From JAMXLO01 sp963776505 (GTDB taxonomy: Bacteria > Pseudomonadota > Alphaproteobacteria > Acetobacterales > Acetobacteraceae), in NCBI GenBank assembly GCA_963776505.1, contig CAVZNH010000084.1, positions 62,001 to 126,000 of the forward strand: a stretch of DNA of 64,000 nt, in the 5' to 3' direction. The position numbers were made by a program, and so were the translations under genes. Positions 57,335-64,000 of this stretch are shown piece after piece. The notes below the pieces were generated by a model that was given only the letters and a program-made list of their open reading frames with translations, had not been told where the DNA came from and did no database searches. Position 1 is the stretch's first letter, and each line of letters starts with the position of its first letter.

Positions 57335-57355
57335 CGCCCCCTTCCCTTGCGGCGA

Positions 57356-58390
57356 CTACATCGCGAAACTGATCGCCGACGGACTCCCGACGCGCACCTC
57401 CTGGCCGATGCGCCGCAGCGTCCCGTTCGCCTTGTCGACCGCGAATGCGACGACGGTGTCGCTCTCTTGGTTCGCCGCGTAGAGAAACGCGCCATCCGGA
57501 TCCAGTGTGAAGAACCGCGGCCGCTTTCCGCCGGTCGGCTCGCAGCCAAGCAGCCTCAGCCGCCCGCTGTCGGCGACCGCGAAAGTCGCGATGCTGTCGT
57601 GTCCGCGGTTCGACACATAAACGAACCGCCCATCCGGTGCGACCCCGATCTCGGCTGTGGTATTCTTCCCGCTCCACCCCGCCGGCAGCGTGCTGACCAC
57701 CTCAATTTCCTCGATATGCCCAGCGTCCCAGCGATACGCAGTCACCGTGGAATCCAGCTCGTTGTTCACGTAAAGCACCGATAGCGTCGGGTGAAAGATG
57801 CAATGCCGTGGCGCAGCGCCAGGACGCGACGGCATCGCCTGGTTCAGCGCGATCCAGCCGTCCTCGAAGCGGAATATGAATGTGCGATCAAATCCCTTGT
57901 CGGGCACGATCACGAACCGCCGCGATGGATCGAATATCACCGCATGAGGATGCGATGAACTCTGCTGCGCCGGATCGGGGCCGGGCGTGCCGGTCAGTTC
58001 GAACAACTGGGACACGGGTTGCAGCGAACCATCAGCACCCAGCGGCAGAACGGCGATGCTGCCGCTCGAATAGTTCGCGACCACCAGGAAGCGGCTGGTG
58101 GCATCCAGTGCGGCATCCACCGGATTGCTGCCATTGCAGGGCTGACGATTGAGCAGCCGCAGCTCCCCGCTCGCAGGGTCGACGCTGAACGCGCTGACGT
58201 AGGTCAGCCCGCCGTGCACCACATACAGGACGCGACCATCGGACCGCAGCGTGAACAACGACGGATTGTCTTGTCCTGTCACGTGCTGCACGTGTGTCCA
58301 GACTGCGTCGGCACCGACACGATAAACATGGATGCCGTCACCGCGGCCATCGCGGTCTCTTGTCGTATAGCCGCCAACATATGCGAACAT
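57356..58390 (-). CDS. Lactonase family (7-bladed beta-propeller, 6-phosphogluconolactonase-like) protein
   Basis: A 344-residue protein from ATG 58390. Repeated blade motifs: FAYVGGYTTRD, NPSLFTLRSDGRVLYVVHGG, NPVDAALDATSRFLVVANYSSGSIAVLPL, SHPHAVIFDPSRRFVIVPDKG, FVYVSNRGHDSIA, and KRPRFFTLDPDGAFLYAANQESDTVV. This is the YbhE/Pgl-type propeller. Some members hydrolyse 6-phosphogluconolactone, others different lactones. The ATG overlaps the stop of a 45-codon ORF (TGATG), so the two are coupled. Confidence 0.88.
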   Translation of the reverse strand: MFAYVGGYTTRDRDGRGDGIHVYRVGADAVWTHVQHVTGQDNPSLFTLRSDGRVLYVVHGGLTYVSAFSVDPASGELRLLNRQPCNGSNPVDAALDATSRFLVVANYSSGSIAVLPLGADGSLQPVSQLFELTGTPGPDPAQQSSSHPHAVIFDPSRRFVIVPDKGFDRTFIFRFEDGWIALNQAMPSRPGAAPRHCIFHPTLSVLYVNNELDSTVTAYRWDAGHIEEIEVVSTLPAGWSGKNTTAEIGVAPDGRFVYVSNRGHDSIATFAVADSGRLRLLGCEPTGGKRPRFFTLDPDGAFLYAANQESDTVVAFAVDKANGTLRRIGQEVRVGSPSAISFAM

Positions 58391-58527
58391 CACCGCCTCG
58401 GCACCAGAAGGGTCATCATTCGCCCGATATCGGCACTTGCGCCGCGAAGCAGATTCTGCACGTCGTTCCCAGCCGTTAGGTAAGGCGCATCGTCGGCGAG
58501 CTGGCGCTTCAGGCTGTCTTCCATCAT
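58390..58527 (-). CDS. Small ORF translationally coupled to the lactonase gene
   Basis: ATG 58527 (second ATG 58524) follows GGGAGGACC, a good ribosome-binding site. The 45-residue product MMEDSLKRQLADDAPYL... ends LLRGASADIGRMMTLLVPRR, and its TGA overlaps the lactonase ATG as TGATG. It is soluble, helical and not recognised. A leader that delivers ribosomes to the lactonase start is as likely as a functional protein. Confidence 0.45.
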   Translation of the reverse strand: MMEDSLKRQLADDAPYLTAGNDVQNLLRGASADIGRMMTLLVPRR

Positions 58528-58600
58528 CCGGTCCTCCCTCGCTTGCGGCACAAAGCGAAACTCGACATGCTTTCGCCCAACAATCAACAGGGGGCACATC

Positions 58601-60178
58601 ATGAACCGACGGTCCTTTTTACGGGCCGGAGCGGCTGGCATCGCAGCGTCGTCCCTGCCCCGCTTCTCGATTGCACAGCCGGCCAAAGCGCGCGTGCTGC
58701 GCTTTGTGCCGCAGGCCAACCTGACTGTGCTGGATCCGATCATCACCACCGCCGCGGTCACGTTAAACCACGGCTGGATGGTCTGGGACACGCTGTTCGG
58801 GGTGAATGCGGCGCAGCAGGCAAAGCCGCAGATGGCCGAGGGCTACACGGTATCCGATGACGGCCGCACGTATCTCATCAAGCTGCGCCAGGGGCTGAAA
58901 TGGCACGACGGCGAGCCGGTGCGCGCGCAGGATTGTGCTGCGAGCCTGGCCCGCTGGGCGGTGCGCGACACGTTCGGTCAGACAGTTGCGAAATCAGTGG
59001 ATACGTGGGGCATTGCTGACGATCAGACCATCAAGATCACGTTGAAGCGGCCCTTTCCCCTGCTGATCGACGCGATCGCCGTGCAGAATTCGTTCATCAT
59101 GCCGGAGCGATTGGCGAAGACGGATCCCTTCAAGGCGATCACGGAGATCGTGGGCTCCGGTCCATTCCGGTTCCTCAAGGACGAGTTCGTCGCCGGTAGC
59201 GCCGCCGCATGGGAGAAGTTCGATGGCTACGTGCCGCGCCCGGAACCGGCGGAATGGACCTCCGGCGGCAAGGTCGCGCACTTCCAGCGCATCGAGTGGA
59301 AGATCATTCCTGATGCGGCCACCGCGTCAGCGGCGTTGCAGAATGGCGAGGTTGATTGGTACGAGCAGGCGCAGATCGATCTCGTGCCGCTACTGCGTCG
59401 CAACTCTGACATCGTCGTCGGGCCATCCAATCCGCAGGGCTATGTCGGCGGCATGCGGTTCAACTGCATCCAGCCGCCGTTCGACGATGTTCGGCTGCGT
59501 CGTGCCGTGATGGCAGCGGTGAACCAGGAAGACTACATGCGCGCGATCATGGGCGATGCCCACTCGGCGTGGCGCGTTTGCCGATCGCAATATCCGTGCG
59601 GCACCACCTATGGCACCGAGGTCGACCTGCCAGTGCAGAAGGGGGATCTGGCAGCCGCGAAGAAGATGATCCAGGAGGCCGGCTACAACGGTCAGAAGGC
59701 GGTGATCATCAACCCGACGGACTTTGCCACGATCGGACCGCTGGGCGACATCACCTACGACATGTTCAAGAAGATCGGCATCAATGCTGAGTTGCAGGAC
59801 ACCGATTGGGGCTCGGTCGTGCAGCGACGTGCCACCAGGGAACCGGTGGAAAAGGGTGGCTGGTCGGTGTTCCACACCTGGTTCACCGGTGGCTTCATCC
59901 TCAATCCGGTCGTCACCGCGCCATTCCGCGCGCAGGGCGCAGCGGGATGGTTCGGCTGGTATGACAATCCGAAGGTCGAGCAGTTGACGCAGGAGTGGTT
60001 GGACGCGAAGGACGAAGACTTACGCAAGAAGATTGCAGCGGAAATTCAGCTCGAGAACTATAGGCAGGCGCCGACAATCACGCTGGGTCAGTTCCAGATC
60101 CCTACTGTGTACAACAAGAGCCTGACGGGCAAGCTGGAATACACCGGGCCATTGTTCTGGAACGTCAGGCGCGTGTGA
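58601..60178 (+). CDS. ABC transporter substrate-binding protein, family 5 (SBP_bac_5), Tat-exported
   Basis: A 525-residue protein with a twin-arginine signal (MNRRSFLRAGAAGIAASSLP). The mature part follows the peptide/nickel/opine-binding pattern: MAEGYTVSDDGRTYLIKLRQGLKWHDGEPV near residue 80, VGSGPFRFLKDEFV, and QPPFDDVRLRRAVMAAVNQEDYM. Such proteins deliver peptides or other small molecules to an ABC permease. No permease or ATPase gene is adjacent, so it is an orphan receptor here or its partners lie elsewhere. AACAGGGGGCAC precedes ATG 58601. The 3' end overlaps the convergent Pro-rich ORF by 14 bases. Confidence 0.92.
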   Translation: MNRRSFLRAGAAGIAASSLPRFSIAQPAKARVLRFVPQANLTVLDPIITTAAVTLNHGWMVWDTLFGVNAAQQAKPQMAEGYTVSDDGRTYLIKLRQGLKWHDGEPVRAQDCAASLARWAVRDTFGQTVAKSVDTWGIADDQTIKITLKRPFPLLIDAIAVQNSFIMPERLAKTDPFKAITEIVGSGPFRFLKDEFVAGSAAAWEKFDGYVPRPEPAEWTSGGKVAHFQRIEWKIIPDAATASAALQNGEVDWYEQAQIDLVPLLRRNSDIVVGPSNPQGYVGGMRFNCIQPPFDDVRLRRAVMAAVNQEDYMRAIMGDAHSAWRVCRSQYPCGTTYGTEVDLPVQKGDLAAAKKMIQEAGYNGQKAVIINPTDFATIGPLGDITYDMFKKIGINAELQDTDWGSVVQRRATREPVEKGGWSVFHTWFTGGFILNPVVTAPFRAQGAAGWFGWYDNPKVEQLTQEWLDAKDEDLRKKIAAEIQLENYRQAPTITLGQFQIPTVYNKSLTGKLEYTGPLFWNVRRV

Positions 60179-60323
60179 CCCGCACCGCCGCACGCAGCGG
60201 TTCGGGGGGCGGATCCGGCGGTATCGGGATCGGCGGCGGCGGGTCCTCTATCGGCATCGGAGCATCGGGATCGGGTTGTCGCGGCGGGTCACCGGGCGGC
60301 TTCGGTGGATCGGACAGCCTCAT
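60165..60323 (-). CDS. Pro-rich mini-protein coupled to glgX, 52 aa
   Basis: An ATG at 60323 overlaps the glgX stop as ATGA, the classic arrangement for translational coupling. The product is almost entirely Pro/Asp/Ile: MRLSDPPKPPGDPPRQPDPD, then MPIEDPPPPIPIPPDPPPEP, ending AAVRVTRA. It would be an extended, polyproline-helix peptide without a signal. Short proteins with the same PPxPIPxPP style occur in other proteobacteria to my knowledge. The opposite strand here has a Gly/Ser-rich ORF that I regard as its shadow. Confidence 0.6.
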   Translation of the reverse strand: MRLSDPPKPPGDPPRQPDPDAPMPIEDPPPPIPIPPDPPPEPLRAAVRVTRA

Positions 60324-62548
60324 TCCGCAGGTTCTTCTGCAAGCGTCGCCTGGACGGGCGTCGCTGCCACCTGCCGCAGCGCCTCGCGTGCACGCGTCAG
60401 CGCGATCGACTGGGCGCTGTCCGGCTGCAGAGCAAACACCAGCAGCGAGCGGCCGGTGACCTCGTATTCCGCACCGCTCATGAACCGCGGCGTCTCGGTG
60501 CGATCCGGCACATTGGTATCCAGCAGGCAGCGCCAGGTCTGACCACCGACCACTTCGGGCAGCTTGAACTTCACCACGTCGTGGTAAGCGTTCAGCACCA
60601 GCAGCACCGTCGCGTCCATCGAGGGGCGCTTAATTCCCGTCGCCTGAGCGCGCCCATCCATCAGCATCCCGAAACAGCGCGCATTGCCGTCCTGCCACTG
60701 TTCCGCTTCGATATCGGTCGCCGCCGGCGTTAGCCAGCGCACATCCTTCACGTCGAGGTCGGCATTGTACTCGCCGGTCAGGAAGCGCGACCGACGCAGA
60801 ATGGGAAATGCCTGCCGCAGTGCGATCAGTCGGCGCACGAATTCAATCAGCGCGGCGCCGTCGTCGGAAATGTTCCAATCGACCCAACTGATCGCATTGT
60901 CCTGCGCATAGGCGTTGTTGTTACCTTGCTGGGTGCGGCCGAACTCATCGCCGGCAAGCAGCATTGGCGTGCCCTGCGCCAGCAGCAGCGTCGCCAGCAG
61001 GTTGCGCGTCTGCCTGGTGCGGAGTGCCGCGATGTTGGGATCATCGGTCGGTCCCTCGACGCCATGATTCCACGAGAGATTGTCGGAGTGGCCGTCCTGG
61101 TTGTTCTCGCCATTCGCCTCATTGTGCTTGTCGTTGTACGAGACGAGGTCGTGCAGCGTGAAGCCGTCATGCGCGGTGATGAAATTGACGCTGGACCACG
61201 GCTTGCGGCCACGGCGGGCAAATGCATCGGCAGAGGCGGCAAGGCGCGTGGCAAGTTCGGGCACCTTGCCGTCGTCGCCCTTCCAGTACGCGCGCACCGT
61301 GTCGCGGAACTTGTCGTTCCACTCTGCCCAGCCGGGCGGGAAACCGCCGACCTGATAACCGCCCGGACCGATATCCCAGGGCTCGGCAATCATCTTCACC
61401 TGCGACAGCACCGGGTCCTGCAGGCAGCTCTGCAAAAAACCATGCGAAGCGTCGAAGCCGTCGTGCTGGCGCGCCAGGATGGTTCCCAGATCAAAGCGGA
61501 AGCCATCAACGTGCATCTCGTTCACCCAGTAGCGCAGCGAGTCGGTAACCATCTGCAGCACGCTGGGATGATTGAGATTCAAGGTGTTCCCGGTGCCTGT
61601 GTCGTTGATATAGTAGCGCGGCTGGTCGGGAAGCAGTCGATAATACGACGCATTGTCGATGCCGCGGAACGACAGGGTGGGACCGCGCTCGTTGCCTTCG
61701 GCCGTGTGATTGTAGACGACGTCGAGTATCACCTCGAGGCCGGCATCGTGCAGGCGCGCGACCATCTCCTTGAACTCAGAGAACACGAAGGCCGGGACGG
61801 CGGAATAGCGCGGATCTGGCGCGAAGAAGCCGATCGAGTTGTAGCCCCAGTAATTCGTCAGGCCCTTTTCCAGCAAATGCCGATCGTTGACGAATGCGTG
61901 GATCGGCAGCAGCTCAATCGAGGTGACGCCCAGTGAGCGGATATAATCGACCACCTCCTTACGGCCGAGACCAGAGAACGTGCCACGCATCTCCTCAGGC
62001 ACCGCTGGGTGCAATTTCGTCAGGCCTCGCACATGCGCTTCGTACAGAATGGTGCGGGCCCAAGGCACCTCAGGCCGACGGTCCCGACCCCAGGTGAACG
62101 CGGGATCGATCACACGGCATTTCGGCATGAAACGCGCATTGTCGCGGCGATCCAAGGTCAGATCAGCATCCCGCGCACCAATCGTGTAGCCGAACAACGA
62201 ATTGTCCCAGCGCAGTGCGCCGACATACGCCTTGGCATAGGGATCCAGCAGGAGCTTGTTCGGATTGAAGCGGTGGCCGTTGCGCGGATCGTACGGTCCG
62301 TGCACGCGGTAACCGTAGATGGTGCCGGGTCGCGTCTCGGGCAGATAGCCATGCCACACCTCATTGGTGTACTCGGGCAACTCGATGCGTTCGAGTTCAG
62401 TGCGGCCAGAATCGTCGAACAGACAAAGCTCGACCTTGGTGGCGTTCGCCGAGAACAGCGCGAAGTTGACGCCCAAGCCATCCCAGGTCGCGCCGCGGGG
62501 GTTGGGCGAGCCCTCGCTGATACGCGACTTGCGGATAGCGGCTGGCAT
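60320..62548 (-). CDS. glgX: Glycogen debranching enzyme GlgX
   Basis: An intact 742-residue enzyme from ATG 62548. N-terminal CBM48 (GSPNPRGATWDGLGVNFALFSANATKVELCLFD) is followed by the GH13 barrel: YWGYNSIGFFAPD, EVILDVVYNHTAEG (region I), FRFDLGTILAR (nucleophile Asp), MIAEPWDIGPGGYQ (acid/base Glu), and NFITAHDGFTLHDLVSYN (region IV). It hydrolyses alpha-1,6 branches of glycogen limit dextrins or trims storage polysaccharide. No other glycogen gene is in view. AGGGGAACG precedes the start. It is followed by the coupled Pro-rich mini-protein. Confidence 0.95.
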   Translation of the reverse strand: MPAAIRKSRISEGSPNPRGATWDGLGVNFALFSANATKVELCLFDDSGRTELERIELPEYTNEVWHGYLPETRPGTIYGYRVHGPYDPRNGHRFNPNKLLLDPYAKAYVGALRWDNSLFGYTIGARDADLTLDRRDNARFMPKCRVIDPAFTWGRDRRPEVPWARTILYEAHVRGLTKLHPAVPEEMRGTFSGLGRKEVVDYIRSLGVTSIELLPIHAFVNDRHLLEKGLTNYWGYNSIGFFAPDPRYSAVPAFVFSEFKEMVARLHDAGLEVILDVVYNHTAEGNERGPTLSFRGIDNASYYRLLPDQPRYYINDTGTGNTLNLNHPSVLQMVTDSLRYWVNEMHVDGFRFDLGTILARQHDGFDASHGFLQSCLQDPVLSQVKMIAEPWDIGPGGYQVGGFPPGWAEWNDKFRDTVRAYWKGDDGKVPELATRLAASADAFARRGRKPWSSVNFITAHDGFTLHDLVSYNDKHNEANGENNQDGHSDNLSWNHGVEGPTDDPNIAALRTRQTRNLLATLLLAQGTPMLLAGDEFGRTQQGNNNAYAQDNAISWVDWNISDDGAALIEFVRRLIALRQAFPILRRSRFLTGEYNADLDVKDVRWLTPAATDIEAEQWQDGNARCFGMLMDGRAQATGIKRPSMDATVLLVLNAYHDVVKFKLPEVVGGQTWRCLLDTNVPDRTETPRFMSGAEYEVTGRSLLVFALQPDSAQSIALTRAREALRQVAATPVQATLAEEPAE

Positions 62549-62612
62549 GATCGTTCCCCTTCGGCCACGCATAGATGTGGCTGTTGGCCCTTTCATTCCA
62601 GACAACTCTTGG

Positions 62613-62843
62613 TCAGGTGGTGAATCGCCCCAGCAGATAGCCGATTCCGACCGCGACCAGGGCCGAGGCGATCGGCTGGTCCTTGATCACGTCGCTTAGC
62701 CGCGCGACCTGCTGCTGCGCCTGACCCGCCGCCTGATTGTACATGCCCTCCGCCTGCGTCTTGGCGTCGCCTGCGAAGTCACCCACCTTCTGCTGCACGC
62801 GGCCGCCCATTTCGCGGGCAGCGCCTTCGAACCTGTCGCTCAT
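62613..62843 (-). CDS. CsbD/YqjD-like stress protein with C-terminal membrane helix
   Basis: A 76-residue protein from ATG 62843 (AAGGAGA upstream): MSDRFEGAAREMGGRVQQKV (CsbD-like start), GDAKTQAEGMYNQAAGQAQQQVARL, and a C-terminal helix (ASALVAVGIGYLLGRFTT) with the glycine-zipper shape of ElaB/YqjD ribosome-tethering proteins. The combination is common in alphaproteobacteria and linked to general stress or stationary phase. The longer frame upstream is not used. Confidence 0.78.
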   Translation of the reverse strand: MSDRFEGAAREMGGRVQQKVGDFAGDAKTQAEGMYNQAAGQAQQQVARLSDVIKDQPIASALVAVGIGYLLGRFTT

Positions 62844-62905
62844 TCCGCATCTCCTTGGAAGTGGTGCCCTGAACGCGCGACCAAGCGTGCGGTTTCGCCC
62901 ACGGT

Positions 62906-63814
62906 TCAAAAATTCAGGCGCAGTCCCGGCTCGTCCCAATCCAGCGCGCCGAGGCGGCCCGTCGCCGAAAGCGTCACGTAGGCGGTGCGCATGTCCGCGC
63001 CGCCGAAACAGATGTTGGTGGGGAATTCGTCCGGCATGGCAACCTGACGCACGACCCTGCCGTCGGGGGCGATCACAGTGATGCAGCCCGCATGCAGCGT
63101 GGCGACCGCGACATTTCCGCTGGCTTCGACCGCCAGACTATCGAAGCGCTGGAAACCGCCGAGACCGGCGATGAGCCGTCCGCCATGCGGTGACGGCCAG
63201 CCTTGCTTCTTCACCAGGCCCGGCGACGCGATGTCGAATGCCCACAGCCGCGCGGGCTCGGTGTCGGCAACGTACAGCACCTTGCCGTCGGGCGAGAGGC
63301 CGCAGCCATTAGGGCTGAGGATCGGATACGCCACCTCGACTATTTTGGAACCGTCCGGCAATGCATAGTAGAGGCCGCCATGATCGCGCGTGCGTGCATA
63401 GCGCTTGCCGAGATCGGTGAAATAGAAGCCACCGTGCGTGTCGAACACCAGATCGTTCGGCGCCGACAGCTTGTGTCCGTTGCAGTGCGCATAGAGTACG
63501 CGCGTGTCGCCGGTCTTCGTGTCGATGCGTTGGATGCATCCGCCGTCATAATCATCCGCGGGACCGATCGCCATCCAGTGGCCCGGCGGATATTTGCCGC
63601 CACCATTGTTGCAGAGATAGAGCGCACCATCGGGGCCGATCGCGAGACCGTTGGGTCCGCCGCCGGCGCTGCCGACGGTCGACCGCGCACCGTCCGGGCC
63701 TATACGCGTGCAGCAACGTCCAGCGATTTCGGTGAGGATGACCGCACCGTCGGGCATGACCACTGGGCCTTCGGGGAAGCCAAAATTGCTCGCCACGATA
63801 CGCACGTTGCTCAT
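62906..63814 (-). CDS. SMP-30/gluconolactonase/LRE family protein
   Basis: A 302-residue six-bladed propeller: GFPEGPVVMPDGAVILTEIAG (metal Glu), GPNGLAIGPDGALYLCNNGGG, LSAPNDLVFDTHGGFYFTDLGKRYART (metal Asn/Asp), PILSPNGCGLSPDGKVLYVADTEPARLWAF and FPTNICFGGADMRTAYVTLSATGRL. These are calcium- or zinc-dependent lactonases acting on sugar or other lactones. It has a different fold lineage from the lactonase at 57356. It is the upstream neighbour of the CsbD-like gene. Confidence 0.9.
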   Translation of the reverse strand: MSNVRIVASNFGFPEGPVVMPDGAVILTEIAGRCCTRIGPDGARSTVGSAGGGPNGLAIGPDGALYLCNNGGGKYPPGHWMAIGPADDYDGGCIQRIDTKTGDTRVLYAHCNGHKLSAPNDLVFDTHGGFYFTDLGKRYARTRDHGGLYYALPDGSKIVEVAYPILSPNGCGLSPDGKVLYVADTEPARLWAFDIASPGLVKKQGWPSPHGGRLIAGLGGFQRFDSLAVEASGNVAVATLHAGCITVIAPDGRVVRQVAMPDEFPTNICFGGADMRTAYVTLSATGRLGALDWDEPGLRLNF

Positions 63815-63896
63815 GTCCGTTCCCCCGCCGGTTTGGTCAGGGTGGGAGTTCTGGCGCTGGTGCAGCCGGCGTCAAGCCGCCAATCGGCAGCGGTGG

Positions 63897-63998
63897 TCAC
63901 ACGTGGTGGGATAATGCCTGAACGAGGAAGCCGATGCTGTAGAACACGGTGGCAAGACCCCCGCAGGCTACGCCGAAGGTCGCAAACAGGAGGCCGAC
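63897..63998 (-). CDS. Membrane protein C-terminus (truncated by window end)
   Basis: A minus-strand frame open to the window end encodes VGLLFATFGVACGGLATVFY, then SIGFLVQALSHHV and a stop at 63897. It looks like a terminal transmembrane hairpin of a larger membrane protein whose start is outside the window. The 82 bases between it and the SMP-30 gene contain no gene. Confidence 0.4.
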   Translation of the reverse strand, partial: VGLLFATFGVACGGLATVFYSIGFLVQALSHHV

Positions 63999-64000
63999 GC

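Noticed and set aside
60926..61936. 336-codon plus-strand ORF
   Set aside because: Shadow of glgX; no motif, while the minus strand has all GH13 catalytic regions.
1..64000. tRNA, rRNA and riboswitch genes
   Set aside because: No cloverleaf with conserved tRNA bases, rRNA segment or known riboswitch core was recognised by eye; a covariance-model search would be needed to exclude them.

Overview
The window reads as a high-GC alphaproteobacterial chromosome segment, probably Rhodospirillales/Acetobacteraceae-like. This is inferred from the HpnN hopanoid transporter, the mitofilin-like protein, the many CoA, flavin and hydantoinase-type catabolic genes, and the 'TGTCATTGCGAG...' and C-rich/G-rich intergenic palindromes. 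No rRNA, tRNA or CRISPR array was recognised. One insertion sequence (IS630 family) is present.

Layout. 0-4.3 kb: a TonB-like 3' end, a DUF2459-type lipoprotein, two small exported proteins and hpnN. 4.4-10.6 kb: MetE-like methyltransferase, GT39-type membrane glycosyltransferase, fatty acid desaturase, aquaporin, mitofilin-like protein, citrate lyase-like aldolase. 10.6-12.2 kb: a GIY-YIG nuclease gene split by IS630 and bracketed by inverted copies of a dispersed palindrome. 12.2-24.7 kb: amidohydrolase, PepN, acyl-CoA dehydrogenase, SnoaL-like protein, Baeyer-Villiger monooxygenase, enoyl-CoA hydratase, SDR, and a divergent pair of an alanine-racemase-like protein and a triple-RidA fusion. 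24.7-29.1 kb: decayed DNA, VOC protein, Fe-S-type regulator, Rieske fusion protein, and a compositionally different ORF.

30.9-44.3 kb is the most interesting block. On the minus strand, in order of transcription, lie an RTX-like repeat protein, a giant protein with three TPR + GT41 (SPINDLY/O-GlcNAc-transferase-like) modules, a hexapeptide acyltransferase, an NAD-dependent epimerase, a CmcI-type protein, a glucose-1-phosphate cytidylyltransferase and a Pro-rich exported protein. A DegT/DnrJ aminotransferase converges on it. I infer a dedicated sugar-nucleotide and protein-glycosylation island whose likely substrate is the co-transcribed repeat protein. An FtsH paralogue is divergent from the repeat protein.

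46.5-64 kb: two DOPA-dioxygenase-like proteins around a thiolase, a FAD monooxygenase, tandem FMN alpha-hydroxy-acid oxidases, hydantoinase/oxoprolinase B and A, lactonase, a Tat-exported ABC substrate-binding protein, GlgX with a coupled Pro-rich mini-protein, a YqjD/CsbD-like protein and an SMP-30-type lactonase.

Caveat: about thirty single-base frame breaks interrupt otherwise intact proteins, including ftsH, hpnN and the whole glycosylation island. Several fall in homopolymers. I treat most as probable sequence errors and annotate the reconstructed gene spans.
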